From Elusimicrobiota bacterium (GTDB lineage: Bacteria > Elusimicrobiota > Elusimicrobia > F11), in assembly GCA_003140895.1 (NCBI GenBank), contig PLLH01000043.1, positions 1 to 57,263 of the forward strand: a stretch of DNA of 57,263 nt, read 5' to 3'. Positions 23,959 through 32,969 of this stretch are shown here, one piece after another. Each line of letters begins with the position of its first letter. Within the stretch, counting starts at the first letter, position 1. The position numbers were made by a program, and so were the translations under genes. The notes beneath the pieces are model-generated. The model did no database searches. It saw nothing but the letters and a program-made list of their open reading frames with translations, and was not told where the DNA came from.

Positions 23959-26801
23959 GAGGCCCGTCCTTTTTTTACGAGTTCGACGACAATGTTCCAT
24001 TCTTTTTTCTGCGACAAAATTTCCCGTTGGATGAGCGCCTCGCAAGGCGAGCGGCGGGTGAAGGGGATGTCTGAGTCGCCGCTTCGAACGTCTTTGATCA
24101 CGAGGTCGCTATTTGGCACGCCCGCTTTGTTTTGATACACAACGGTGAGCGTGGCCCCGGCGAATTGAGTCTGGACCGTGGCTTCTCCGCTCGAGTTAAA
24201 CTGGGACGGCACGAGTTTGGGGGCGATCAGCAAATCCCCCGCGTCACCCCGGAGGCCGAAGACATGGGTGAGCATCGTCAAAATATACCAGCTCGCGGAC
24301 CCGGTCAAATAGGCGTAGCGGCCCCGCCCTTCGTTGTTGAAATATTCGGGAAGACCCGGGAAGATGCGGCTTTTCTCCGCGTCCACCGCCAGTTTATAGA
24401 GGGATTCAAAGACGCGGTGGCCGTCGGCCACAAACCCTTTCTGGTAAAGAGCGTTGGCGTACATCACGACCATGTGGCTGAACACCGCTCCGTTTTCTTT
24501 TTCCCCGTAGGCGAACGAGAAGGCGCGGCCCAGGTCCGGCTGAAGGGATCCGAAATTGGTGTTCAGGCGCAGGCCGCCCAACTCCCGGTCCCAGAGGTAA
24601 GAGTCCACCGCCTTTATGATTTTTGAAATTCGTTCGGGGCTGGCCACGCCGGACATAATCTGAAACACCTGCCCCGTGAGCGTCATGCGGGTTTTTCCAT
24701 CGGGGCCTATTCCTTCCACGCGAGCGCCTTTGTTGTCGTAATACCCGTTGAACCAGCCGGCGGGTTTCTCCTCCAGCCATTCATTCTGATTGAGATGGTC
24801 TTTCATGGATCGGGCTTTTTCCCGCAAGTCCGAGACCAATATCGCCACCGGAAGCGACGCCTGCTTGCCGCTGAGAGAGGCCGAGACCACCTCGAAATAG
24901 TCTTTCAACCGCCGGTTCTTTTCCGAGACGGCTCCGTAGTCGACGCGTTTGCCGGCGCGGTCCACGAGAAGCAAGATTTCCTCCGCGACGCTGAACTCCG
25001 TCCAGCCGAACCGCTCTCGGCCCGTCTCCAAAACGTCGGCCAACGCGTCCAAATTCCCCGCGTAAAGCGCCGTGAAGGCCACGCTCTCGCCGCGCTCAGG
25101 GGCCATGTCCAGGCCGTCGTTCCAGTCGGCGTCTTCCAGCCGGATGTTGTTGTGCTCTCCGACGTTAAAGAACTGGACCAACAGTTGAACCAGGATATGC
25201 TCCAAAACGGTCCCGTTGTAGATTTTCCCGTCGGCGGATTTAAGCTGAAGGGGTTCGTTTGAGGCCTCGGCGCCCTTTTGAGACTCCAGCCAGGCGGCGT
25301 CCTGCTTTCGGCCGCGGTGGATCTGGGCGTCCCGAAAGAAAGGCACTTTTTCCAGGAGAAGAGACCAGTCGCCGGTTTGATTGAGATAAAGCTGAGTCGT
25401 TAAGAAAGGCCAGACGCCGTGGTCCATCCAGGTCCGAACGAGGTTGTTCCGGTCGGCCTTGAACTCCGGGAATTGAACGACGTGGTTCGTTCCGTCGGCG
25501 GAATGGGCGATGTGATGGGAGGCGCGCTTCCCGATCACGGTGGCGTTGGAGCCGTCGATGCGGACCCCGGCGAAGTTTCCGATGATATCGCTTCGGACCT
25601 CAAGCGGATCGGCCAGGAGAAGCGCCAGGCAATCCTGCCACAGGTCTCTCCATCCGCGGCCGCCTCGGCCGTAATCGAAATCCGGAAGGAAGGAACATCC
25701 GAACAGTTTCCGAAGCACCGGCTGTATTCCCACCCACCGGATCCATTGGTTAAACGTGTCGTCTCCCGTTTTGAACACGAGGCGGGAGGCCTTTTCCCTC
25801 CAGTTCTCCTTCGTTTCCTCCAGGCACGCCAACACTTTTTTACGGGAATTCAATGATTCAATGAGGTCGTCATGCGATCCTTCTTCGGGATCGATGCCCA
25901 GAAGAAGAATGAACTCCGTGGAGTCGCCCGGTTTCAGGGTCAATGGTTTAAATTGGAGCGCGCCGATCGCTTCTTTTCCCTGGTGCTCCCGAAGAACCTC
26001 GTGGAAAGGCGCGGTTTGACTGAGAATCGCCGCCGGACGTTCCAGGTCGCCGCCGTCTCCCACAAACGAATCGACGGTCGGGAAAAGGCCGACGGGCGCC
26101 TCTCCTTCTCCGTCCACGCCCACGACATAATAAGAGGTCTCGTTCAACCGGTGGCCCCGTTCGTTGAACGACATCGTTGGAGTCAGGCAAAGGCCGTACG
26201 TTTCTTTTCTGACGCGGTTAAGGAGTGATGTCACATGGCGGTGGTCGCGAAGGTTGTCGGCGGATCGGCCGAAGAGCGGAATCGCGGAGGTGGCCGTCAT
26301 TTTGATCGCTTTCTTGGAAACGTTTTTCACCTCCACCATCATTACTTCAAAGGGTCCGCCGGACGTGATTTTTCCCGGGGCTGGGACAAAGTTCAGCGTC
26401 CGCGTTTCAAGCCCCACGGTTTTATTGGCGCGCCGGCATTGGTGCCACAGGAGTCCCGCTTCAATGTCGCTCTCTTCAACGCCGACGCCCAAGGCCCGCT
26501 GCGCGGGAGACTGTCCGGCCACCGACCAACACGTCGCCGCCTCGCCTTTCCTGGAGGGCGCCAGGGTGAACCAAAAATTCCGGGAGGCGCGGCTTAAGTG
26601 GAGATCTTCGATGGAGACGGGAATATTAAAAAAGGAATGTTGATCCAATTTGATGTCGCCTTGAAGGCGCGGGGAAATGGAGGAGAGCAGGCCGGCGTCG
26701 TTCACCAACGGAAAATAGACGGGCCCGAATTGGTCTGAGTTTTTCGCCGCAAAGGATCCTTCGTCATCCGTAAATCGATAATTGAAAACGGGCTTCTTCA
26801 T
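23955..26801 (-). CDS. GH94-family glycoside phosphorylase (GT36)
   Basis: 948-residue cytoplasmic enzyme of the cellobiose/chitobiose phosphorylase family, which breaks beta-glycosidic bonds with inorganic phosphate. The N-terminal beta-sandwich (to about residue 330) includes SFAAKNSDQFGPVYFPLVND. The (alpha/alpha)6 barrel carries GRGWRDLWQD and the catalytic DADWNDGLDM, with the general-acid Asp. The exact sugar (cellobiose, cellobionate, chitobiose or laminaribiose) cannot be read off. It heads an operon with a cNMP-binding protein and a PerM permease. Confidence 0.9.
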   Translation of the reverse strand: MKKPVFNYRFTDDEGSFAAKNSDQFGPVYFPLVNDAGLLSSISPRLQGDIKLDQHSFFNIPVSIEDLHLSRASRNFWFTLAPSRKGEAATCWSVAGQSPAQRALGVGVEESDIEAGLLWHQCRRANKTVGLETRTLNFVPAPGKITSGGPFEVMMVEVKNVSKKAIKMTATSAIPLFGRSADNLRDHRHVTSLLNRVRKETYGLCLTPTMSFNERGHRLNETSYYVVGVDGEGEAPVGLFPTVDSFVGDGGDLERPAAILSQTAPFHEVLREHQGKEAIGALQFKPLTLKPGDSTEFILLLGIDPEEGSHDDLIESLNSRKKVLACLEETKENWREKASRLVFKTGDDTFNQWIRWVGIQPVLRKLFGCSFLPDFDYGRGGRGWRDLWQDCLALLLADPLEVRSDIIGNFAGVRIDGSNATVIGKRASHHIAHSADGTNHVVQFPEFKADRNNLVRTWMDHGVWPFLTTQLYLNQTGDWSLLLEKVPFFRDAQIHRGRKQDAAWLESQKGAEASNEPLQLKSADGKIYNGTVLEHILVQLLVQFFNVGEHNNIRLEDADWNDGLDMAPERGESVAFTALYAGNLDALADVLETGRERFGWTEFSVAEEILLLVDRAGKRVDYGAVSEKNRRLKDYFEVVSASLSGKQASLPVAILVSDLREKARSMKDHLNQNEWLEEKPAGWFNGYYDNKGARVEGIGPDGKTRMTLTGQVFQIMSGVASPERISKIIKAVDSYLWDRELGGLRLNTNFGSLQPDLGRAFSFAYGEKENGAVFSHMVVMYANALYQKGFVADGHRVFESLYKLAVDAEKSRIFPGLPEYFNNEGRGRYAYLTGSASWYILTMLTHVFGLRGDAGDLLIAPKLVPSQFNSSGEATVQTQFAGATLTVVYQNKAGVPNSDLVIKDVRSGDSDIPFTRRSPCEALIQREILSQKKEWNIVVELVKKGRAS

Positions 26802-26852
26802 AAGGGGCGTATTCTACAACTTCTTAGGAACGGGAATCGGGATTTGGGGCTT

Positions 26853-28628
26853 TCAACTGTTTGGGGTGGTGGAGGTGACGGGAGAGACCGCCGGGCGGGC
26901 GAAAAGGAACCCCTGGCCCAGAACAACCCCGGCGCTCCTGGCAATGGCGGCATCGGCGCGGGATTCGAGCTTCGTGCAAATGAGTTCCGAGCCCACCTGG
27001 CGAACCATGTGAACGACGTCTAAAAATTCTTTTCGTTTCTGGGGGTCCGCGCTCATCTCTTTGTAATGCATCATGTTGACTTTGATGTAATCGGGTTTGA
27101 GCTCCGGCAGGAATTTGAGCCCGTGGCCGGTGAGCGCCGCGGTCCCGTCGATGCAAATCCGGCGGCCCTTCTCTTTAAGTCTGCGAAGCGTGGCGAACAA
27201 ATCGCTGGTGTCCGAGGCGCGCTGGGACCCGGAAAGCTCCAGAATCAAATCGACGTGTTCTATTTTAGGATCCTGAAAAATTTCTTTCTCGATCGTGTTT
27301 TCCTCGAGCAGGGTTTCCGGATAAATATTGATGAAGAGTTTAATCCCTTTTCGGAGTTCGCGGCACGAAGCCAGGATTTGCTTGATGCACAACATGTCTA
27401 ACTCCACGACGGATTTGGCCGTCCGCGCCGTTTGAAATAACGCGTCCGGAAATTCCAGCGGCGTTCCCGCCGGGCCCCGCACGAGGCCTTCGTGCCCCAT
27501 GACCTCGTCCGTGTTCATGTCCAATACCGGCTGGAATAAAACGGATATTTTTTTCTCTTTGATGATATCGGACAACTGCCCCGGGAGATAAGAGCCCAGC
27601 GCCGTCGTGATGCTCTCCAACACTTTGGACGATCCGCCGGCCGATCCGGCCCCCCAGGTAAATTCGGCGAGCGTGGCGGCCAGCGTACGCCGGTCCCGCA
27701 CATAAGCGCTTCCTTGAAACGACTTCGCGTATTTCTTGAGCTGCGTCAGCGAATGGTTGATTTGCCCCAGATTGGAAAACTTCCGCCCCTCGTCCGACAC
27801 CATCCCGATCGCGATGGAGAGGAGCGGGAACTGAGAAACGATCCCCCGGCGGTCTTCCACGACGATGTATCCCTTGGCCTTGTCTTCCGTTGAGTAAAAT
27901 TTGGGCGCTTCCCGGTCGAAGGTCTCCGTGATGAGCTGGCAAATGTCGTTGGCTTTTTCATACGACACAATGAAAATGAAATCGTCTCCGCCCACGTGCC
28001 CGACAAAATTGTCGCGCGGCGAGAGGCGCTGGCAGGCTCCCACGATCACCTTGGCCGAGAACGTGATCACGTCGTCCCCTTTGGCGAACCCGTACTTGTC
28101 GTTGTACGCTTTGAAATTGTTCAAGTCCGCATAGCCCACGGCGTAGGGAACCCCCGCTCCAATCCGGGCCTTCAAGGCCTTGATGATTTCCATGTTGCCG
28201 GGGAGTTTCGTGAGGGGGTTGGCGTCCAAATTGGTCCGGGCTCGCTGAAGAACCAACTTGGCCCGAAGCAAAATATCCTGAACATCAAAGGGTTTCATGA
28301 GGTATTCATCCACCACGACATCCAGGCTTTTCATCTTCTCAAGAAAATCGGTCCGTCCCGAAAGAAGCATGATGGGGATGTAGCGGAGCATCATGTTCCG
28401 CTTCAGTTCTTTCACCACATGGAACCCGTCTAAATCAGGCAAATTGATGTCCAAAACAATCAAGTCCGGCGGGGTCTTGAAAATGCAGGCGAAAGCGTCT
28501 CGGGCTGTTTTGGCGACGACCACCTTGTAATGGGCGTCCGTGAACGTCGATTGAATGGCGGACATCACATCTCCACTCTCCTCAATGAGGAGAATGAGGC
28601 CTTCGCTGTTGTGGTTGGTTTCGGTCAT
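26853..28628 (-). CDS. REC - GGDEF(GGDDF) - EAL(EGL) signalling protein
   Basis: 591-residue soluble protein. The receiver domain has the phospho-acceptor Asp60 (IVLDINLP) and the conserved Lys112 (LMKPF). The GGDEF-type domain reads GGDDF (213-217), so cyclase activity is doubtful. The EAL-type domain starts with EGL instead of EAL (380-382); its DDFG motif is degraded to IDGTA and EGVE to TKLE, so phosphodiesterase activity is probably lost. It is likely a phosphorylation-controlled c-di-GMP or GTP binding effector. A histidine kinase partner is not adjacent. Confidence 0.92.
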   Translation of the reverse strand: MTETNHNSEGLILLIEESGDVMSAIQSTFTDAHYKVVVAKTARDAFACIFKTPPDLIVLDINLPDLDGFHVVKELKRNMMLRYIPIMLLSGRTDFLEKMKSLDVVVDEYLMKPFDVQDILLRAKLVLQRARTNLDANPLTKLPGNMEIIKALKARIGAGVPYAVGYADLNNFKAYNDKYGFAKGDDVITFSAKVIVGACQRLSPRDNFVGHVGGDDFIFIVSYEKANDICQLITETFDREAPKFYSTEDKAKGYIVVEDRRGIVSQFPLLSIAIGMVSDEGRKFSNLGQINHSLTQLKKYAKSFQGSAYVRDRRTLAATLAEFTWGAGSAGGSSKVLESITTALGSYLPGQLSDIIKEKKISVLFQPVLDMNTDEVMGHEGLVRGPAGTPLEFPDALFQTARTAKSVVELDMLCIKQILASCRELRKGIKLFINIYPETLLEENTIEKEIFQDPKIEHVDLILELSGSQRASDTSDLFATLRRLKEKGRRICIDGTAALTGHGLKFLPELKPDYIKVNMMHYKEMSADPQKRKEFLDVVHMVRQVGSELICTKLESRADAAIARSAGVVLGQGFLFARPAVSPVTSTTPNS

Positions 28629-28809
28629 AGATATATGATTCGTTCCGGGTAATCGCTACTGATCTAGTGTATTGTCAAAACCTCCCGTTCGCAAGGGGAC
28701 GAAAGCATTTTCCACTCAATAAATAGAATCGAATTTAGGCAGGAACTTCGTAGCGCCCCAGGAGGTTCTTATATATGCTTTCAGACACTTTTAACCCCAG
28801 GGAGGACGT

Positions 28810-29397
28810 ATGGTTCAATTCAAAGAATACACCCCGCAGACGTTTGTCGTGGACGGGCTGGCCGGACTCAACAAGGACATGATGGAGGAGCATATCACCC
28901 TTTATAAGGGCTATGTGACGAACACAAACAAAGCCAACGCGGCGTTGGCTCAATTGATTTCCGATAACAAGGCCGATGGCCCGGACGCGGCGGAGATCCG
29001 GCGGCGCCTGGGGTTTGAATTCAGCGGCATGCGCCTGCACGAAACTTATTTCGGCGAGATGAAGCCCGGTGGAAGCCCGGTGGACGAGAAAATCAAGAAG
29101 GCCGTGACCGCCGCCTGGGGGTCCTGGGAAACCTGGTCTCAGGATTTCGTTCGGACGGGAATGATGAGAGGCATCGGCTGGGGCATCCTGTATCAGGATC
29201 CGGTCGGCGGATCCCTCCAAAATTTCTGGGTGAGCGACCACGAAAACGGCCATCCGGCCGGGTTCAAGCCCATTCTCGTGATGGACGTGTGGGAACACGC
29301 TTACATCAAACAATTTGGCGCCACGGGCCGGAAAAGCTACGTGGAAGCGTTCTTTAAAAACATCGATTGGAGCGTCGTCACAAAAAGAATGGCCTAG
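28810..29397 (+). CDS. Atypical Fe/Mn superoxide dismutase family protein
   Basis: 195-residue protein of the Fe/Mn SOD family. The four metal ligands are present: His28 (EEHITLY), His77 (MRLHETYF), Asp159 and His163 (MDVWEHAY). However, the family's H-x-x-x-H second-sphere His after His28 is absent and the usual active-site Gln position reads Asn (SDHENGHP), so the activity may differ from classical SOD. GGGAGG precedes the ATG. A 251-residue antisense ORF over the same bases is a shadow. It converges with glcF, whose end is only 4 bases away. Confidence 0.87.
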   Translation: MVQFKEYTPQTFVVDGLAGLNKDMMEEHITLYKGYVTNTNKANAALAQLISDNKADGPDAAEIRRRLGFEFSGMRLHETYFGEMKPGGSPVDEKIKKAVTAAWGSWETWSQDFVRTGMMRGIGWGILYQDPVGGSLQNFWVSDHENGHPAGFKPILVMDVWEHAYIKQFGATGRKSYVEAFFKNIDWSVVTKRMA

Positions 29398-29401
29398 TTT
29401 T

Positions 29402-30817
29402 TTATTTTTTGTTCTTAAGAACGCGGACGAGGAACTCCGACAGGTGCAGGACTTCGATGGTCGACCCCTTCTTCTTGAGTCCGGAGGCAAGTTGGATGAG
29501 GCATGAGGACCCGGAAGTGACCACCGTCCGGCACTGGGTGTCCGTGATGTTTTTTATTTTCCGAGAGAGGACGTCCCGGGACATATCCGGATGCACGAAA
29601 CTGTAGGTCCCCCCGCCGCCGCAGCATTGATCGGCCTCGGCAATGGGCACAAGCTGAAGCCCGGGAATAGCTGAAAGAAGGGCCCGGGGCGGACTGACGA
29701 TTTTCTGCCCATACTGCGCTTTGCAGGGATCGTGATACGCGACCGGCCCATAGGCCCAATGGGCTTTCTTCAGATGCTCAATGAGACCCCACTGAACCAG
29801 GAAGCTGGACAATTCCCGAACGCTTTGCGAAACGGCCGTGGACCTCTTTAACCAGTCCGGATCGTCCTGAAAAAATTTCGGATACTCCTTCGCGTGCGCC
29901 GCGCAGGAGGAATCGTCGGCCAAAACACTCTCGTAGCGCCCGCGTTCAAGCCGCTTGATGTTCTCTTTCGCCATCTCCCGAACGCTCTCCAGCATACCGT
30001 AACTGGCCGCCGGCAGGCCGCAGCAGAGAAGATCCGGAATCACGAAATCCAATTTAAGAAATTGTAGAAGCTCCAGAGTGGCAAGCCCGATCGAAGGCCG
30101 AAGGTATTGACTTCCGCACACGGGAAGATAGGCGATTTTGGGACGCTGCGGTTTCGCGTCGACGGCTCGAAGAAGGCTCTCCGGCACTTTCTTCCCGGCC
30201 GCTTTGATTGAGACGAGTTTCTGCTGATTCTCGAAATAGGCGTGCTCCGCTCGAAGAATCGCCTCTTCCTGATGGGCCCGGGCGCGGTCGTGATCCTTAA
30301 GAAACCGGAGCGGCACCCGATCCACCAATTGATCGGCGGCGGCGAGGGCCGGCGCCAATTTTCCCAGAATCCCCGCCTTTCTAAAAAGCCAGGACAGGCC
30401 CAGCCGCTTGGCGAAGAACGACCCCTTCAACATCCAATAGAAGAGGCTGGGGCGAGGCAGGATAAATTTAATGATGACCTTGAGGGAGAGCGGAAGCCCG
30501 ATCGACTTATTGGTCAAGTCCCGGGCCAGCATCATGAGCTGGGCCGTTGGAACTTCAGAGAAACAAATGGTCGTGCATTCGCCGCACAAGAGACAGGTAT
30601 CAATAATATCTTTGGTGAGCGCCGGGTCCGTGATTTTTCCTTCGAGAAGCGCCCGGAACGCCTGGTTTCGCCCGCGGGGCGAATATTGTTCGGAGCCGGT
30701 GGCGTTGTACGTGGGGCAATACGACGTGCAGAACCCGCAGCGGTTGCAGGCCGCCACGACGTCCTCAAATTTCTTGAGGCTTTTCAACGATTTGATATCC
30801 ACGTGGGAATGGGTCAT
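29402..30817 (-). CDS. glcF: Glycolate/lactate oxidase iron-sulfur subunit (GlcF-like)
   Basis: (Fe-S)-binding electron-transfer subunit. Two [4Fe-4S] motifs CNRCGFCTSYCP (about residue 24) and CLLCGECTTICF (about 75), then two CCG domains, one ending DLLCCGLP and one CCGGGG (QCCGGGGTYSF). It passes electrons from the flavin subunit to the quinone pool at the membrane face. It follows the fused GlcD-GlcE gene by 5 bases. The actual 2-hydroxy acid (glycolate or lactate) is not determined by sequence. Confidence 0.9.
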   Translation of the reverse strand: MTHSHVDIKSLKSLKKFEDVVAACNRCGFCTSYCPTYNATGSEQYSPRGRNQAFRALLEGKITDPALTKDIIDTCLLCGECTTICFSEVPTAQLMMLARDLTNKSIGLPLSLKVIIKFILPRPSLFYWMLKGSFFAKRLGLSWLFRKAGILGKLAPALAAADQLVDRVPLRFLKDHDRARAHQEEAILRAEHAYFENQQKLVSIKAAGKKVPESLLRAVDAKPQRPKIAYLPVCGSQYLRPSIGLATLELLQFLKLDFVIPDLLCCGLPAASYGMLESVREMAKENIKRLERGRYESVLADDSSCAAHAKEYPKFFQDDPDWLKRSTAVSQSVRELSSFLVQWGLIEHLKKAHWAYGPVAYHDPCKAQYGQKIVSPPRALLSAIPGLQLVPIAEADQCCGGGGTYSFVHPDMSRDVLSRKIKNITDTQCRTVVTSGSSCLIQLASGLKKKGSTIEVLHLSEFLVRVLKNKK

Positions 30818-30822
30818 GGGTT

Positions 30823-32961
30823 CTACATCCAGAACTTATCTTTGATTTTCCGCATCGCCTCATCCACTTCGCTTGGTTCGGGCGCGTTGGGCCCCGCCGG
30901 CGCCGGAGGCGGCGCCGCGATTTCTTCGGCGGTCAACGCCGACGTGCGGGTTGAGAGAATCCCTTGGGGGTCAAAAGCGGTTTTAATTCTCCGGTGAATG
31001 TCTTTAAAGACAAACGGCACCGGCGTCTGCGCTTGCGTTGATTTTGGCGGGGTGGGAAAAAGCCGGAAGGTGACATCCAGGATGATGCCGAGCGTGCCCC
31101 AGGATCCAATGAACAGCTTGGGGACGTCGTAGCCGGCCACGTTTTTCATCGTTTTGGCGCCGAACTGGACCACTTCTCCCGTCGGAAGAAGGACGCGCAT
31201 GCCCAAAATAAGGTCCCGGAGAGGCGGCGTCACGCTGGATTTGGTCGCGATCACGCCTCCCACCGTTCCCTCGCCCGCCACCCATAAAAATTGTTTCGCC
31301 TTTTCCACATGCGTCCGGAGGTCCTGCACCAACGCTCCCGCCTGAACCGTCAACGTCAGGTTCCCCTTATCAAAATCCAGAATTTTGTTGAGTTTGGCTG
31401 TCGAGATCACCGCGTGTTCATGAACACCGTGTTTCGTCCTGGCTCCCTGGACGCCGAAAGGCTTCGTTTGAGACGAAAGCATTTTGACGGAAACGATCAT
31501 CTCCTGCTCATTCTGCGGGACCAGAGGGCCAAAACCGTCCTCCGACTCCTTGCCGATTCTCACAACCGGATCCGGAGGAAGAACGGCTTTGCTGACCAGA
31601 GGAATCAACTTATCCGGGTTGGAGAGATTCTCCGGATCAAACACGTTTTTGAGCCGCCGAAAGAGCGACAGGGTTTCCCGGGTGAAAAGCCACCGCATGG
31701 CTTCTCTCTTGTCGGACCCGATTCCATGCTCGCCGGAAATGGTCCCCCCCAAATCGACGCAGGCTTTGAGCATTTTATGCCCCGCCTCTTTAACGATTTT
31801 CGTTTGGGCGGCGTTCCGTTCATCGAACAAAATCTGAGGGTGGAGATTGCCGTCTCCCGCGTGAAAGAGGAGCGCCACTTTGAGTCCGGCGGCCGAGGCG
31901 ATCTCCTGAATTTTCTTGAGCGCCTCAGGAAGCTTGGTCCGGGGAACGGCGCCGTCTTCCACGAGAACGTTGGGCGCCAAACGGGCCATCGCCGCGTAAG
32001 CGCCGCGGCGGCCTTCCCACAATTTCGCCCGTTCGGCTTCGTCTTTGGCGAACCGGAATTCTCGGCAATCGTTTTTATCGCACAACTCTTTAATCCGAAC
32101 CGCCTGGAAATTGAGCTCCGCCGGTTTATCGCCGTCCACTTCAATCAAGAGAACCGCGGCGGCGTCCAGGGGATACCCGGCGTGGACAAACGCTTCGATG
32201 GCCTTGACCACCAGGCTGTCCATGGCTTCCAGCGTCGCCGGAAGAATCCCGGCGGCAATAATGTCCGTGACCGTTTGGATGGCCGCTTCAATAGAAGAGA
32301 AGCTCACCAACATGGTGCGCACGTAAGCGGGAAGCGGAAGAAGTTTAAGACGCATCCCCGTGGCAATCCCAAGCGTCCCTTCGGATCCCACCAAAAGTCC
32401 GACGATGTCAAAGCCGGGGTCTTCAACGTTCAACCGCGTGACGCGCCCGTCGGGCATCACCCAATCAAGCCCCATCACGTATTGGGAGGTGACGCCGTAC
32501 TTAAGACAATGGGGCCCGCCGGCGTTGGCTCCCACGTTGCCACCGAGGGTGCACGCCTTTTGGCTCCCCGGATCCGGCGGATAAAACAAATGTTCGGCTT
32601 CGACGGCTTGTTGCAAACGAAGATTCACGACGCCGGGCTCAACGTGAATTTCCATGCCTTCTTTATTGAGTTTTTTAATTTTCGTGAGACGCGCCAAGGC
32701 AATCACAACGGCATTTTGGAGAGGAATGGGGCCTCCGCAAAGGCTGGTCGCCGCTCCGCGAGCCACGAACGGCTGTTTGTACATGGCCAAGACCGCGACC
32801 ACCTTCGCCACCTGATCGGTGTTGCCGGGGAGAACGACGGCGGAGGGAAGCGCCCTGTCCAAACCGGAATCGTAAGAATAGAGATAGAGATCGGCTGGAT
32901 TGGTTAAAACCCAGTCTTCCCCAACACATGTGACGAGATCAGCAATGAGAGATGAATTCAT
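30823..32961 (-). CDS. Fused GlcD-GlcE FAD-linked oxidase
   Basis: 712 residues carrying two FAD_binding_4 modules. The first (about 1-460) is a complete GlcD-like protein: ARGAATSLCGG, LGGNVGANAGG, SEGTLGIAT and a C-terminal GEHGIG. The second (about 480-670) is a GlcE-like FAD module (VQGARTKHG, VAGEGTVGGVIATKSS, GYDVPKLFIGSWGTLGII), followed by a Pro/Ala-rich linker and tail. In most bacteria these are separate proteins. With glcF next to it, this one polypeptide plus the Fe-S subunit would make the whole oxidase. Confidence 0.9.
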   Translation of the reverse strand: MNSSLIADLVTCVGEDWVLTNPADLYLYSYDSGLDRALPSAVVLPGNTDQVAKVVAVLAMYKQPFVARGAATSLCGGPIPLQNAVVIALARLTKIKKLNKEGMEIHVEPGVVNLRLQQAVEAEHLFYPPDPGSQKACTLGGNVGANAGGPHCLKYGVTSQYVMGLDWVMPDGRVTRLNVEDPGFDIVGLLVGSEGTLGIATGMRLKLLPLPAYVRTMLVSFSSIEAAIQTVTDIIAAGILPATLEAMDSLVVKAIEAFVHAGYPLDAAAVLLIEVDGDKPAELNFQAVRIKELCDKNDCREFRFAKDEAERAKLWEGRRGAYAAMARLAPNVLVEDGAVPRTKLPEALKKIQEIASAAGLKVALLFHAGDGNLHPQILFDERNAAQTKIVKEAGHKMLKACVDLGGTISGEHGIGSDKREAMRWLFTRETLSLFRRLKNVFDPENLSNPDKLIPLVSKAVLPPDPVVRIGKESEDGFGPLVPQNEQEMIVSVKMLSSQTKPFGVQGARTKHGVHEHAVISTAKLNKILDFDKGNLTLTVQAGALVQDLRTHVEKAKQFLWVAGEGTVGGVIATKSSVTPPLRDLILGMRVLLPTGEVVQFGAKTMKNVAGYDVPKLFIGSWGTLGIILDVTFRLFPTPPKSTQAQTPVPFVFKDIHRRIKTAFDPQGILSTRTSALTAEEIAAPPPAPAGPNAPEPSEVDEAMRKIKDKFWM

Positions 32962-32969
32962 GCTGAAAC

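Noticed and set aside
28735-29490. 251-residue minus-strand ORF over the SOD-family gene
   Set aside because: The plus strand has all four metal ligands and a good ribosome-binding site.
31291-32907. 538-residue plus-strand ORF antisense to the GlcD-GlcE gene
   Set aside because: The opposite strand encodes clear FAD-oxidase motifs along its whole length; the antisense ORF is His/Arg-rich and shows no domain, typical of a shadow frame in GC-rich DNA.
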